A stretch of DNA of 55,267 nt from Magnetococcales bacterium (GTDB taxonomy: Bacteria > Pseudomonadota > Magnetococcia > Magnetococcales > UBA8363), in assembly GCA_002753515.1 (NCBI GenBank), contig PEAK01000024.1, positions 1 to 55,267 of the forward strand. The letters run 5' to 3'. Made by a program: the position numbers and the translations under genes. The notes beneath the pieces were generated by a model. The model did no database searches. It was given only the letters and a program-made list of their open reading frames with translations, and was not told the DNA's origin. Numbering within the stretch: position 1 is the first letter of the stretch; every line of letters begins with the position of its first letter. Shown here one piece after another: positions 1 through 9,081 of this stretch.

Positions 1-112
1 GAAAAGAAAAAAAAGAGGGAAGAAAAAAGATTTCTTTATCTGATTTTTTGAAGAAGAGAAGAAGATCCCACTCGCATTTTCAAGCCGGTGGTGTTCCTAC
101 AGTTCCGGACCG

Positions 113-274
113 GTGCTGGCAGCGTGCTGGTATGGTGAATGGAAACAAAGAGGGCCAGTCTGGAAATACCAACCGGTTTATACGAAGGGGAGACATTTAG
201 ACAAACTAAGCGACCGTGAGTTGGATGAATACGAAGATTATATAAATGAAACAGGTGGACGACGATGGTTATAA
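113..274 (+). other. Possible small ORF or 3' gene remnant
   Basis: A frame open from about position 44 reads protein-like (charged residues, a DRELDEYEDY segment) and stops at TAA 272-274. There is no ATG; the only in-frame start I see is GTG at 113. It may be the tail of a cargo gene of the integrated element whose 5' part is degraded. No family is recognised. Positions 1-112 are A/G-rich and hold nothing I can name. Confidence 0.22.
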
Positions 275-295
275 CTCATTGTTAACGAGTTATAA
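269..295. promoter_or_regulatory. Perfect 9-bp inverted repeat upstream of the integrase pair
   Basis: TTATAACTC and GAGTTATAA are perfect inverted arms separated by 9 nt, about 70 bp upstream of the two-gene recombination operon. The AT-rich dyad has no U-tract, so an operator is more likely than a terminator. The role is inferred from position only. Confidence 0.35.
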
Positions 296-364
296 TAGAA
301 CCCACGGCTATATATAAACATTGGCCTGGAGCATGACATGAGAAAATATTATAGGGCTTGAACT

Positions 365-595
365 ATGGAAAACAGCTTTTTATCACGTCAAGAAATCCAA
401 GGTTTCACTGGTTACACAAGGAAAGCGGACGTAAGAAGGCACCTGAAGAAACAGGGAATCAAATTTTTCGAGGATCGCGAAGGATGGCCAATCGTATCAC
501 GGGCTTTTCTTGAATACGCCCACCTTTCACGAGAAGATGGCGGCCCCCTCTCACCCATTTTCCAAACTGAACCAAACATGGAATTCCTGAAATGA
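365..595 (+). CDS. DUF4224-like small protein
   Basis: A 76-residue protein. Residues about 4-48 (LSRQEIQGFTGYTRKADVRR, then a WPIVSR segment) match the pattern of DUF4224, a short domain commonly encoded just before phage-type integrases, where it may act like an excisionase or a DNA-binding partner. Its stop overlaps the integrase start (ATGA at 592-595), which indicates translational coupling. The ribosome-binding site is weak (AGGG). Family assignment is by pattern; the excisionase-like role is inference. Confidence 0.6.
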   Translation: MENSFLSRQEIQGFTGYTRKADVRRHLKKQGIKFFEDREGWPIVSRAFLEYAHLSREDGGPLSPIFQTEPNMEFLK

Positions 596-1617
596 GTCCT
601 AGAAAACGTTCGTCGAATCAATATCTTCCACCAAGGGTCTACCAGAAAAATGGCGCATTTCGCTATTTGCGACGTAATCCCCTCCCAGGCCAGAAAACAT
701 GGGAATTCATAAGCCGCGATTGGGATGAAGCCGCCAAAAAACGATGGGCAGAACTTGATTCTGAATCAAAAATCATACTTGGTAGCATGAACGAGATTTT
801 CGCCCGCTACATGACCGAAATTGCGCAAAAGAAGGCACCGAGGACCTTCCAGGACAACCAGATTGAAATGAAGAACCTGAAAGGGGTCTTCGGTGCAATG
901 CGACCAGAGGATATCAAACCAAAACACGTTTACGCCTATTTGGACAAACGTGGGCAGAAGGCAAAAACTCGGGCAAACCGGGAAATCGCCTTGCTATCAC
1001 ACGTTTTCTCAATTGCCATCCGGTGGGGAATTGTCGAAACAAACCCATGCCGTGACATAAAGAAGATCTCTATCCCAAAACGCGACCGCTACGTCACTGG
1101 TGAGGAATTTGCTTCAGTTCGTAAATTGGCCAATCCCACCATCCGTCACATCATGGATTTTGCCTATCTGACAGCACTCAGGATTGGCGACATCATCGAC
1201 GTTCACCTTTCAGACCTGCAAGACGAAGGTGTTTTGGTCGAAATCAACAAGTCAAAGCGTGAAGGAAAAAACGCCAAAAAATACATCCTTGAATGGACGC
1301 CTGAACTTCGAGAATTGGTTGAAGAAATACGCGCACTGAATAAAGCCGTCGGCGGTCTGTATCTGTTCCACGGCAGAGGCGGGAAACCTTACACCCGATC
1401 TGGCATACAAGGGATGTTCAGAACCGCAAAACTCAAGGCTGGTGTGGAAGACTTCCATTTCCACGACATCCGCGCCAAAGCCCTGACCGACGCCAAACGC
1501 CTGGGGATAGACCCCCAGAAGCTTGCCGGTCATGCCTCAATGCAAATGACCGAACATTACATCAAACGCAGAACCCTGGAGAAAGTGGCCCCGATCCAAG
1601 AGCGAATCAAGGGTTAG
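592..1617 (+). CDS. Tyrosine recombinase / integrase
   Basis: A 341-residue phage-type site-specific recombinase. A SAM-like core-binding region spans residues about 60-155 and the catalytic domain about 165-335. Catalytic signatures are visible: the first Arg in TALRIGD, HxxR in FHDIRAK, a downstream His in LAGHASM, and the nucleophilic Tyr in EHYIKRR. The gene points toward the 3' end of tRNA-Gln, which ends 90 bp downstream, the usual arrangement when an element has integrated into a tRNA 3' end. The rest of the element should lie to the left, outside the window. Start and stop look intact. Confidence 0.93.
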   Translation: MSPRKRSSNQYLPPRVYQKNGAFRYLRRNPLPGQKTWEFISRDWDEAAKKRWAELDSESKIILGSMNEIFARYMTEIAQKKAPRTFQDNQIEMKNLKGVFGAMRPEDIKPKHVYAYLDKRGQKAKTRANREIALLSHVFSIAIRWGIVETNPCRDIKKISIPKRDRYVTGEEFASVRKLANPTIRHIMDFAYLTALRIGDIIDVHLSDLQDEGVLVEINKSKREGKNAKKYILEWTPELRELVEEIRALNKAVGGLYLFHGRGGKPYTRSGIQGMFRTAKLKAGVEDFHFHDIRAKALTDAKRLGIDPQKLAGHASMQMTEHYIKRRTLEKVAPIQERIKG

Positions 1618-1706
1618 GTCGGAGAAAGATATTATACAGTATAATTCCCACAGGCCACTTTGAATTATACAGGCATCCGCCCTTGTCTTGTAAGTCATTG
1701 ATTTAT

Positions 1707-1781
1707 TGGCTGGGCCGCTAGGATTTGAACCTAGGAATGCCGGAATCAAAATCCGGTGCCTTACCGCTTGGCGACGGCCCA
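1707..1781 (-). tRNA. tRNA-Gln (TTG)
   Basis: A 75-nt cloverleaf on the minus strand. The acceptor arms TGGGCCG and CGGCCCA pair, the anticodon stem CCGGA/TCCGG encloses loop TTTTGAT giving anticodon TTG, the T arm is CTAGG/CCTAG around TTCAAAT, and CCA is encoded. It follows ispE on the same strand. Its 3' end faces the integrase and is the presumed attachment site. Confidence 0.95.
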
Positions 1782-1799
1782 AGGTGATTGCTTGTCCCT

Positions 1800-2684
1800 T
1801 TATATACCAGATTGCCACTCGCGGTCAAAGGGATGAACACGAAAGGTTTGCCCGTGTTGGACATGCCAGCCGATTTCTTCGGTGGCGATGATGTGCTGAG
1901 CCCGCTTGGCATCGTCGGCATCACGGAATACACCGAAGACGGCGGAACCACTCCCGGACATCACGGTATGGCGTGCCCCACGGGATGTCAATTTGGCGAT
2001 CACCGTTTCGATGATCGGTGCCAGGCCACAGGCGATTGGCTGGAGATCATTGGCCAGGAGCAGGCCATTGCGCGTGTGTTGCGCCGCCCAGACGGGAAAG
2101 GTTTCCAGGTCGGCTCGGGCCAACAGGGATGAGGTCACGCCACGATAAACCGCCGCAGTGGCCAGTGGCTGATCGGGATGGACCACCACCAGGTGCAAGT
2201 CGGGGCAATCGTTGCAAGGGGTCCGTTGTTCGCCGATACCCGAAACCCGCGCCGCGACGCCCCCCACGAAAAAGGGGACATCGGCCCCCAGTTCCAATCC
2301 CACTGCGGCCAGTCGCGGTACCGGCCAATGCAACCCCCACATGCGATTCAACGCCAGCAGCACCAGGGCAGCATCGGAGGATCCCCCCCCCAATCCCGAG
2401 CCATGGGGAATGTGTTTGCGGAGATGGATACGGGCACCGGCAGGGATGTTGGCCAGGCGCCGTAATGTTTCGGCGGCGCGCCAAGCCAGGTTTTCTTCTT
2501 GCGAGGCGGTGACCCCGGGTTCACAGGTCAGGGTGATGTCGTCGGTATCGGTGTCGATCTCCACCCGGTCGAACCAGGGGAAGAATACCATGCCACTCTG
2601 CAACAGATGGTAGCCGTCGCGCCTGCGGCCAGCGATGCGCAGATACAGATTGACTTTGGCGGGTGCGGAGAAACGCCGGATCAT
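1800..2684 (-). CDS. ispE: 4-(cytidine 5'-diphospho)-2-C-methyl-D-erythritol kinase
   Basis: A 294-residue GHMP kinase that phosphorylates CDP-methylerythritol in the MEP isoprenoid pathway. The N-terminal FSAPAKVNLYLRI segment and the glycine-rich ATP loop PHGSGLGGGSSDAA (about residues 92-105) are diagnostic, and length is normal. The start overlaps the stop of lolB as ATGA (2681-2684), so the two are translationally coupled, followed by tRNA-Gln. In many proteobacteria prs comes next; here the integrated element occupies that position. Confidence 0.96.
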   Translation of the reverse strand: MIRRFSAPAKVNLYLRIAGRRRDGYHLLQSGMVFFPWFDRVEIDTDTDDITLTCEPGVTASQEENLAWRAAETLRRLANIPAGARIHLRKHIPHGSGLGGGSSDAALVLLALNRMWGLHWPVPRLAAVGLELGADVPFFVGGVAARVSGIGEQRTPCNDCPDLHLVVVHPDQPLATAAVYRGVTSSLLARADLETFPVWAAQHTRNGLLLANDLQPIACGLAPIIETVIAKLTSRGARHTVMSGSGSAVFGVFRDADDAKRAQHIIATEEIGWHVQHGQTFRVHPFDREWQSGI

Positions 2685-3514
2685 GGTGTGGTTCCGTCAC
2701 CTATTTCGGGGTAGAGGACGGGAAAGGGTGACGGTTTGTTGATGTTTGATGCGCCGGGGACGCGCCCGGGGAAAAATTTCCACTCTCTCAGGGAGAGGAT
2801 CAGCTTGGAGTTGTCGTCATCCAGGCGGATCTCGACGCGTTCCGGCATGATGGGCTGGGTAGCGGCCAAGTTTTGTGCCGTGGGCCAGGCATAGTGGACG
2901 GAGAAACGTTTGCCATCCATGCCGGTGCGATGACGTTGTTTGAGCAGGCCCGTTGCCGCATCGACGGCCAGGATTTCCCCGGAGCGACTCCTGCCGGAGA
3001 GTGTTTCCCCATTCAAGGAGGGGGCATCGATGAAGTCGTCGCCACAGCCGGTGATCGCCGGATACAACCAGGCCGGGTTGAAAGCCAATCCCGCCATGGC
3101 GGCCATGCCCTTGCTGTCGGCGGCGACTTCCAACGTCACGCGATCATTGGCGTTGATCAATCGCAGCCATTCCGGGACCATGGTCCACTCCATGACCACA
3201 TTTTTGAACGGTCCGAAAAGACGTATGGTCACTGCGGACCCCTGTCGGCCCAGGAGTTCGATGCGATGGCGTCGCACCTCATCCTTGACGGTGATTTCCA
3301 TGCTGCCGTCCACTTGCCACCCCCCTTTCAGCAGCCGTCTTTTTTCCTGATCCAGATGCCAGGAGCGCATCACCTCGGATTGGTCGAAATAGCGAGACGG
3401 CGTGGCACCGGCGGGTTGATCGTCGATGGGGGGTCCGCCGGCGCATCCCGATAAGCCCCACAGTATTCCCAGCAGCAAGACATGGCGCAAAGAGGGGTAC
3501 AATCCCTTAGGCAT
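2681..3514 (-). CDS. lolB: Outer-membrane lipoprotein LolB-like
   Basis: A protein of about 277 residues from ATG 3514 (an alternative ATG lies at 3523). The N-terminus has a lipoprotein signal, hydrophobic LLLGILWGLS followed by a GCAG lipobox, so the mature protein starts at that Cys. The rest is a beta-rich domain as in LolB, which takes lipoproteins from LolA and inserts them into the outer membrane. It is predicted from the lipobox, size and conserved position before ispE; sequence identity to E. coli LolB is probably low. An upstream in-frame extension would overlap the TPR gene and lacks a signal, so I rejected it. Confidence 0.75.
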   Translation of the reverse strand: MPKGLYPSLRHVLLLGILWGLSGCAGGPPIDDQPAGATPSRYFDQSEVMRSWHLDQEKRRLLKGGWQVDGSMEITVKDEVRRHRIELLGRQGSAVTIRLFGPFKNVVMEWTMVPEWLRLINANDRVTLEVAADSKGMAAMAGLAFNPAWLYPAITGCGDDFIDAPSLNGETLSGRSRSGEILAVDAATGLLKQRHRTGMDGKRFSVHYAWPTAQNLAATQPIMPERVEIRLDDDNSKLILSLREWKFFPGRVPGASNINKPSPFPVLYPEIGDGTTP

Positions 3515-3527
3515 GGCGATCATCCCG

Positions 3528-5456
3528 TTATTGTTTCGCTTCGTGGCTGTTGATTTTCTTTTGCAAGGCTTCGTTGGTTTTATCCATGGCCAAAGCCTTT
3601 TTCCACACATCCAAGGCTTCCTCTTTTTTTCCGGCGGCGAACAAGACGTCCCCCAAATGTTCGCGGATCGTGGAATCCTCGGCTTCGAGGCGCACGGCCT
3701 CCCGCATTTTGACCAGGGCTTCATCCAGGCGATTCATGCGGAACAGCACCCACCCCAGGCTATCGGAGATGAAGCCGTCACCTGGAGCCAGTTGCGAGGC
3801 TTTTTGGATCAGGTTGTAGGCTTCCTGGAGGTTTTCACTGCGGTCCGCCCAACTATATCCGAGATAATTCAAGCCATGGGCATCTTCGGGGTTGCGTTCC
3901 ACATACAGTTTAAGATCTTTTTCCGCTTCGGGCCAACGTTTCAACTTGTCGTAGGCCATGGCCCGATTGAACAGGAGGCGATCCTGTCCTTGATCCAGGG
4001 CCAAGCCGTCGTTGCAGGTTTTGATGACGGCTTCATAGTGATTGGCTTGCAGTTGCAGGATGCTGAGGGCACCGTAGAGGTCGGTATTTTTGGGGTCATC
4101 ATTCAGCAGTTCCTGTATTTTTTTGATACCGACATCCAGGTTGCCCTTGGCGACGTGCAGGAATGCCAGGCGCAGTTGCGCTTCGGCGAAGAAGGAGTCG
4201 CCCTTTTTGATTTTTTCGTAGGTCTGCGTTGCCTCATCATCGCGGTTGGTGGCTTCCAGGGCCTGCCCGAGATAGTACAGGACGGTACTGTTTTCCGGTT
4301 GCGTGGCTTCCACCAGGCGCAATTCGGCGATGGCGTCCTCGTATTTCCTTTCACTGACCAGGAGCAGGCCGGTGGTGAGGCGGGCCTGAAGGCTGTCGGG
4401 TGCGAGTTTGGTGATCGCCCGGAATTCCTCCAGGGCACCCAGACGATCGTTGCGCTTGAGGAGCAACCGCCCGAGTCGTCCATGAATGGCTTTGTTATCG
4501 GGGTGGTTTTCCAGGAATTGCCGGTATAATTTCTCCGCTTCTTCGGGTCGTTTCATTTCCTGGAGGGCGGCACCCACGGCGAGAACGGGTTCGATTTCAT
4601 CGGGATCGGCGCTCCGGGCCAACTGGAACGATTGGAGGGCCTGTTCCAGATCCGGGACGTTGACGTAGGCCCGTCCCATCGCCAAATGGGCTTTCCAGGC
4701 CAATTCCTTGTCGTTGAACATGGGGGCCAGGGTATCCCGGGCCTTGTCCATTTTTTTAAGTTTGCCGTACATCTGCGCGAGCAGCAACCGCGCCGCTTGA
4801 TGTGTTGGATCCGCTTTCAACAGGATTTCATAATTTTCGACGGCTTTTTCATATTCCTTGCGGGCGGTGAGCAATCCGGCCAGCAGGAATCGGGCCTTGC
4901 GATGATCGGGAACCCGTTTGACCACCACCGATGTGAATTGCAGGGCGCGTTCCAAATCGCCGCGTTGCGTGGCCAGATGGGCGACGATCAGGTTGGCCTC
5001 CACCGATTCCTGGTCCAATTCGGCGACCCGGGCGAAGGCTTTTTCGGCCAACTGCCATTTGTTTTCCCGGAGGAAGAGTTGTCCCAGGATATAGAAGTAG
5101 GTGGTATCGGTGTTTTCATTGGGATTGGCGAAGGGATCCCCTTCACCGGCGGCCAGTCCGTCCCCCAGGGGCACGGGGAGTTGTTCCCCGAATGGTTCTT
5201 CGAACAGGAGATCGTCCTGGGTGTCCTCCGGCAGGAATTCATCCTGACCGTCGAACAGGCCGTCTTCGAGGATTTCCTCGGCGATGACGATGGATCCCTG
5301 ACCGGCCATGGCCCCGGGGCGGGTGAGGGGTGGCACGATGAAGGCGACTCCCAGTACCAGCAGGAATGCGGTACCGATACCCGCCAATCGGCAAACCTCA
5401 TGGCGCCAAGACCAAGACTGCAAACATTTCATTCCGCGAACACTCAGGCTATTCAT
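3528..5456 (-). CDS. TPR-repeat membrane-anchored protein
   Basis: A 642-residue protein. After a short basic segment there is one hydrophobic stretch (about residues 27-45), which could be a signal anchor, then an acidic linker rich in Asp and Glu. From about residue 105 to the end it is an array of tetratricopeptide repeats with recurring LG/A/Y positions. Such proteins at the head of lolB-ispE operons are common; they are thought to scaffold envelope complexes, but the partner here is unknown. The stop is only 13 bp before the lolB start, indicating one operon. Confidence 0.85.
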   Translation of the reverse strand: MNSLSVRGMKCLQSWSWRHEVCRLAGIGTAFLLVLGVAFIVPPLTRPGAMAGQGSIVIAEEILEDGLFDGQDEFLPEDTQDDLLFEEPFGEQLPVPLGDGLAAGEGDPFANPNENTDTTYFYILGQLFLRENKWQLAEKAFARVAELDQESVEANLIVAHLATQRGDLERALQFTSVVVKRVPDHRKARFLLAGLLTARKEYEKAVENYEILLKADPTHQAARLLLAQMYGKLKKMDKARDTLAPMFNDKELAWKAHLAMGRAYVNVPDLEQALQSFQLARSADPDEIEPVLAVGAALQEMKRPEEAEKLYRQFLENHPDNKAIHGRLGRLLLKRNDRLGALEEFRAITKLAPDSLQARLTTGLLLVSERKYEDAIAELRLVEATQPENSTVLYYLGQALEATNRDDEATQTYEKIKKGDSFFAEAQLRLAFLHVAKGNLDVGIKKIQELLNDDPKNTDLYGALSILQLQANHYEAVIKTCNDGLALDQGQDRLLFNRAMAYDKLKRWPEAEKDLKLYVERNPEDAHGLNYLGYSWADRSENLQEAYNLIQKASQLAPGDGFISDSLGWVLFRMNRLDEALVKMREAVRLEAEDSTIREHLGDVLFAAGKKEEALDVWKKALAMDKTNEALQKKINSHEAKQ

Positions 5457-5569
5457 ACCGGGTTATTATCATACATTCATGGAAAACCTTGAAACCTTCG
5501 ACCGTATCCCACGGGTGCCTTACAATAATCGGTTCCGTGCCATTAGTCACCGGCAAACTTTCGTTTCCA

Positions 5570-5773
5570 TCACCCTTTGCTGTCCGTTTTTGCCATTTCC
5601 GCCATCAGTGTTTGCATGTCGAGGTTGTAGGTGCGCAGGACATCTTCCAGGGTATCCACCTGCGAGGCCAGGCAGGAACCGCAGTCGATCCCCCGGCTAC
5701 GCAATATTTTCGCCAATTGTGGATGCTCGCGAATCAATTCCGCCATATTTTTATTTTTATCCAAGTGGTTCAT
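5570..5773 (-). CDS. DUF1858 small redox-disulfide protein
   Basis: A 67-residue protein fitting DUF1858 (the hybrid-cluster-protein-associated redox disulfide domain). It has the characteristic LIREHPQLAKILRSRGIDC segment followed by GSC, giving a CxxC pair at about residues 31-34. The domain is usually about 60-70 residues and is proposed to handle redox or metal chemistry; no substrate is known here. It stands alone, about 110 bp upstream of the TPR gene on the other side, with a repeat cluster beginning just before its start. Confidence 0.8.
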   Translation of the reverse strand: MNHLDKNKNMAELIREHPQLAKILRSRGIDCGSCLASQVDTLEDVLRTYNLDMQTLMAEMAKTDSKG

Positions 5774-5787
5774 GTTTCTATCCCGCA

Positions 5788-6056
5788 GCTATTTTGGGAT
5801 ACGAAGTTTTTGTCATTCCCGCGAAAGCGGGAACCCAGAGCCCGTCATCCCCGCGAAAGCGGGAACCCAGAGCCCGTCATCCCCGCGAAAGCGGGGATCC
5901 AGAGCCCGTCATCCCCGCGAAAGCGGGAACCCAGAGCCCGTCATCCCCGCGAAAGCGGGGATCCAGAGCCCGTCATTCCCGCCCCCGAATGTCTGAATCG
6001 GGGGCGGGAATGACGCTGGAAAATTACGTATCCCGAGTTGGTTTCTGTATATCCGC
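5788..6056. repeat. Palindromic repeat element with six 32-bp internal repeats
   Basis: The outer arms resemble the ends of other copies in the window (a CAGCTATTTTGGGATACG end and a CGTATCCCGAGTTGG end). Inside are six units with exactly 32-bp period starting at 5812, 5844, 5876, 5908, 5940 and 5972, each with core CCGCGAAAGCGG. Units differ only in GGGAACC versus GGGGATCC. There are no unique spacers. 6057-6294 holds nothing else recognisable except short GTGTCCCATCAAGA duplications just before rpmB. Confidence 0.85.
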
Positions 6057-6294
6057 CCCTTGTTATTGGCATACGGCCCCTTCGGTCCCATGGATCCCCG
6101 CAACACTGGCCGGTTTCTTGAAAGAGTGTCTCATCAAGAGTGTCCCATCAAGAGTGTCCCATTGTGCAAGGGAGTCGCACCTTTATCCGGCCATGAGGGC
6201 TTGCACTCCATCATCGAGGCTGGTATCTTACGCGCTTTTCTTTATTTCTTCCAGGCATATTTACATTAACAAATGACAACAAGAGGAAATCATC

Positions 6295-6585
6295 GTGGCC
6301 AGAAAACACGTCCTCGGGGGCAAAGCCCCGCAAAGCGGCAACAAAGTTTCCCACTCCAACAGGAAATCGCGGCGGAAATGGCTGCCGAACATGCAGACCA
6401 AGACGGTCTTCAGTGTGGCCTTGGGGAGGAGTGTCCGTCTGTCCATGCCGGTTTGCATGATACGCACACTCGACCGTGCCGGTGGCCTGGATAATTACCT
6501 CATCGGTGCCGCCGCCGACGATTTGAGCCGTTCCATGCGCCGTTTGCAAGCCTTGATCCGCGAACGGTCCCGGGCCAGCGCCTGA
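6295..6585 (+). CDS. rpmB: 50S ribosomal protein L28
   Basis: A 96-residue protein starting at GTG 6295 with an AGAGGA ribosome-binding site. GKAPQSGNKVSHSNRKSRR and the LGRSVRL segment are L28 hallmarks. The C-terminal extension (IRTLDRAGGLDNYL onward) is of the alphaproteobacterial type. The N-terminus lacks the usual Cys residues (MARKHVLGG instead of MxRxCxLTG), so it is probably a zinc-free form. It lies alone between two repeat arrays; rpmG is not adjacent. Confidence 0.92.
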   Translation: MARKHVLGGKAPQSGNKVSHSNRKSRRKWLPNMQTKTVFSVALGRSVRLSMPVCMIRTLDRAGGLDNYLIGAAADDLSRSMRRLQALIRERSRASA

Positions 6586-6657
6586 TCGCGGGTTGCATCC
6601 GCAGCTCCGTGACGGGCTGAGGCGCGTTACCGATACACGAAACCGATTCGCAAATCG

Positions 6658-7401
6658 GGCCTTGATCATCGTTTCGTCCGAGCCAACTCATTCTGGATTC
6701 CCGCTTTCGCGGGAATGACGAAAAGACGCTGAGATTGCAGTTGTTTGTCATTCTCGCTTTCGCGGGAATGACGAAAAGACGCTGAGATTGCAGTTGTTTG
6801 TCATTCTCGCTTTCGCGGGAATGACGAAAAGACGCTGAGATTGCAGTTGTTTGTCAATCTCGCTTTCGCGGGAATGACGAAAAGACGCTGAGAATGACGA
6901 AAAGACGCTGAGATTGCAGTTGTTTGTCATTCCCGCTTTCGCGGGAATGACGAAAAGACGCTGAGATTGCAGTTGTTTGTCAATCTCGCTTTCGCGGGAA
7001 TGACGAAAAGACGCTGAGATTGCAGTTGTTTGTCAATCTCGCTTTCGCGGGAATGACGAAAAGACGCTGAGATTGCAGTTGTTTGTCATTCTCGCTTTCG
7101 CGGGAATGACGAAAAGACGCTGAGAATGACGAAAAGACGCTGAGATTGCAGTTGTTTGTCATTCTCGCTTTCGCGGGAATGACGAAAAGACGCTGAGATT
7201 GCAGTTGTTTGTCAATCTCGCTTTCGCGGGAATGACGAAAAGACGCTGAGAATGACGAAAAGACGCTGAGAATGACGAAAAGACGCTGAGAATGACGAAA
7301 AGACGCTGAGATTGCAGTTGTTTGTCATTCCCGCGAAAGCGGGAATCCAGACGGAACCGAAGCATCTTCGATGCGCTTTGGCCGAAACGATGATCAAGGC
7401 C
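6658..7401. mobile_element. Miniature element with 19-bp inverted ends and internal 53-bp tandem array
   Basis: Perfect 19-bp inverted ends lie at 6658-6676 (GGCCTTGATCATCGTTTCG) and 7383-7401. They are flanked by the same octamer GCAAATCG at 6650-6657 and 7402-7409, which reads as a target-site duplication. The interior (6693-7350) is ten copies of a 53-bp unit (marker TTGCAGTTGTTTGTC), bounded by inverted copies of the palindrome CCCGCTTTCGCGGG. A nested 20-bp piece (AATGACGAAAAGACGCTGAG) is further duplicated at three places. No gene inside is credible. 7410-7563 holds nothing recognisable. Confidence 0.8.
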
Positions 7402-7563
7402 GCAAATCGTTCCCAGTCGCTTCCCACCCGGTCATCGTGACGATTCCGGTGCGGGGAGCGATTGCCGGGGGCTGTCCGCATGGCCTGATCGTGGGATCCG
7501 GGGGGAGGGGGGATGTGCGGGATCGGTTGGGTGTGCAGCGGTTCGTCAGGCTGGCGCGGACCG

Positions 7564-9036
7564 TTATTCCAGCTCTTCCAATAGCGAAAGCTGCAACCCT
7601 TGCGAGGTTTCGGGGGAGGGGATGGGGTAGGACCCGGAGAAACAGGCATCGCAATAGCCCTGTCCCTGGCCACCCACCGCTTCGTACAAACCTTCCAGTG
7701 ATATGAAGGCCAACGAGTCGGCGGCGATGAAACGGCACATCTCCTCCAGGGATTGCCGCGCCGCCAACAGCTCGTGACGCGTCGGGGTGTCGATGCCGTA
7801 GAAACAGGGATGCGTTGTCGGCGGTGAGGAGATGCGCATGTGGATCTCCTTGGCACCGGCGGCCCGTACCATGTTGACGATTTTTTTGCTCGTCGTCCCG
7901 CGCACGATGGAATCATCCACCAGCACCACCCGTTTGCCCTTGAACAATTCCCGATTGGCGTTCAGCTTGATTTTAACTCCGAAGTGACGAATCTGCTGTT
8001 GCGGTTCGATGAACGTCCGTCCCACATAATGGTTGCGGATAATGCCCAACTCAAAGGGCAGACCCGCTTCCTGGGCATAGCCCAGGGCGGAGGGGACCCC
8101 GGAATCGGGGACCGGTACCACCAGGTCGGCGGCCACCGGACTCTCCTTGGCCAGACTCGCCCCAATTTTTTTGCGTGTTTCATAGATGTTGACGCCGTCC
8201 AGGGTGGAGTCGGGGCGGGCGAAATAGATGTATTCAAAGATGCAGAAATGCCGTTTTTTGACGGGGAAGGGGGTGAAGGATTGCAATCCCTTATCGGTGA
8301 TGACCAACATTTCCCCGGGATTGATATCGCGGACGAATTCGGCTTCGATCAGGTCCAGGGCGCAGGTTTCCGAGGACAATACCCAGCCGTTCTCTCCGAT
8401 TCGCCCCAAGACCAGGGGTCGCAGACCGTAGGGGTCGCGAACGCCGATGATGCACTGGGCGTCCATGGCCAGCAGGGCGTAGGCCCCCTTGACCTGGGAC
8501 AGGGCATCCACCAAGCGATCATGGAATTCGGGTCGGCGTGACAGGGCCGCCAGGTGGACGATGACTTCGGTGTCCATGGTTGATTGAAAAATGGAGCCCC
8601 GATGTTCCAACGATTTGCGTTGGTCGATGGCATCGACCAGATTGCCGTTGTGGGCGATGGCGATCCCCCCCTGATAGGTGTCCACCACCAGGGGTTGTTG
8701 GTTGCGGGAGCTGCAACTGCCACCCGAGGTCGAATAACGGACGTGACCGATGGCGCGTCGTCCTTTCAGCCGGTCCATGTCACTTTTTTTGAAGACATCG
8801 GCGACCAGGCCACGTCCCCGGCTGGTATGGAGTATCCGGTCCTCCACCGAGACGATGCCGGCGGATTCCTGCCCGCGATGTTGCAGGGCATACAGGCCCA
8901 GGTAGGCTAGGTTGGCCGCTTCGGGATGGTTGAAGACCCCGAAGACACCGCACTCATCCCTGAAATGGTCATCATCTGCTGAAATCAAAGTCGTAATCCA
9001 GAAGTGGTTGCAATTGCCTGATTTCGACCCATGCAC
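7564..9036 (-). CDS. purF: Amidophosphoribosyltransferase
   Basis: A protein of about 490 residues that catalyses the first committed step of purine synthesis, PRPP plus glutamine to phosphoribosylamine. The catalytic N-terminal Cys is in DECGVFGV, exposed by removing a propeptide; the glutaminase domain follows (YALQHRGQESAG, RGLVADVF). The PRPP-binding loop is VVLVDDSIVRGTTS (about residues 370-383). ATG 9036 lacks a ribosome-binding site; TTG 8988, preceded by GGA, would give a shorter, more typical propeptide. It follows cvpA by 45 bp. Confidence 0.96.
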   Translation of the reverse strand: MHGSKSGNCNHFWITTLISADDDHFRDECGVFGVFNHPEAANLAYLGLYALQHRGQESAGIVSVEDRILHTSRGRGLVADVFKKSDMDRLKGRRAIGHVRYSTSGGSCSSRNQQPLVVDTYQGGIAIAHNGNLVDAIDQRKSLEHRGSIFQSTMDTEVIVHLAALSRRPEFHDRLVDALSQVKGAYALLAMDAQCIIGVRDPYGLRPLVLGRIGENGWVLSSETCALDLIEAEFVRDINPGEMLVITDKGLQSFTPFPVKKRHFCIFEYIYFARPDSTLDGVNIYETRKKIGASLAKESPVAADLVVPVPDSGVPSALGYAQEAGLPFELGIIRNHYVGRTFIEPQQQIRHFGVKIKLNANRELFKGKRVVLVDDSIVRGTTSKKIVNMVRAAGAKEIHMRISSPPTTHPCFYGIDTPTRHELLAARQSLEEMCRFIAADSLAFISLEGLYEAVGGQGQGYCDACFSGSYPIPSPETSQGLQLSLLEELE

Positions 9037-9081
9037 GATTCTTGGCCGGGTGATTCCAAGTTTTATGATCGTTATGCCGCG

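Noticed and set aside
5812-7350. CRISPR-like regular repeats
   Set aside because: Units are directly adjacent with constant content; there are no unique spacers and no cas genes.
5909-7365. Open frames repeating PRKRE and NNCNLSVF-like peptides
   Set aside because: They are translations of palindromic DNA, appear in several frames at every copy and have no ribosome-binding sites.
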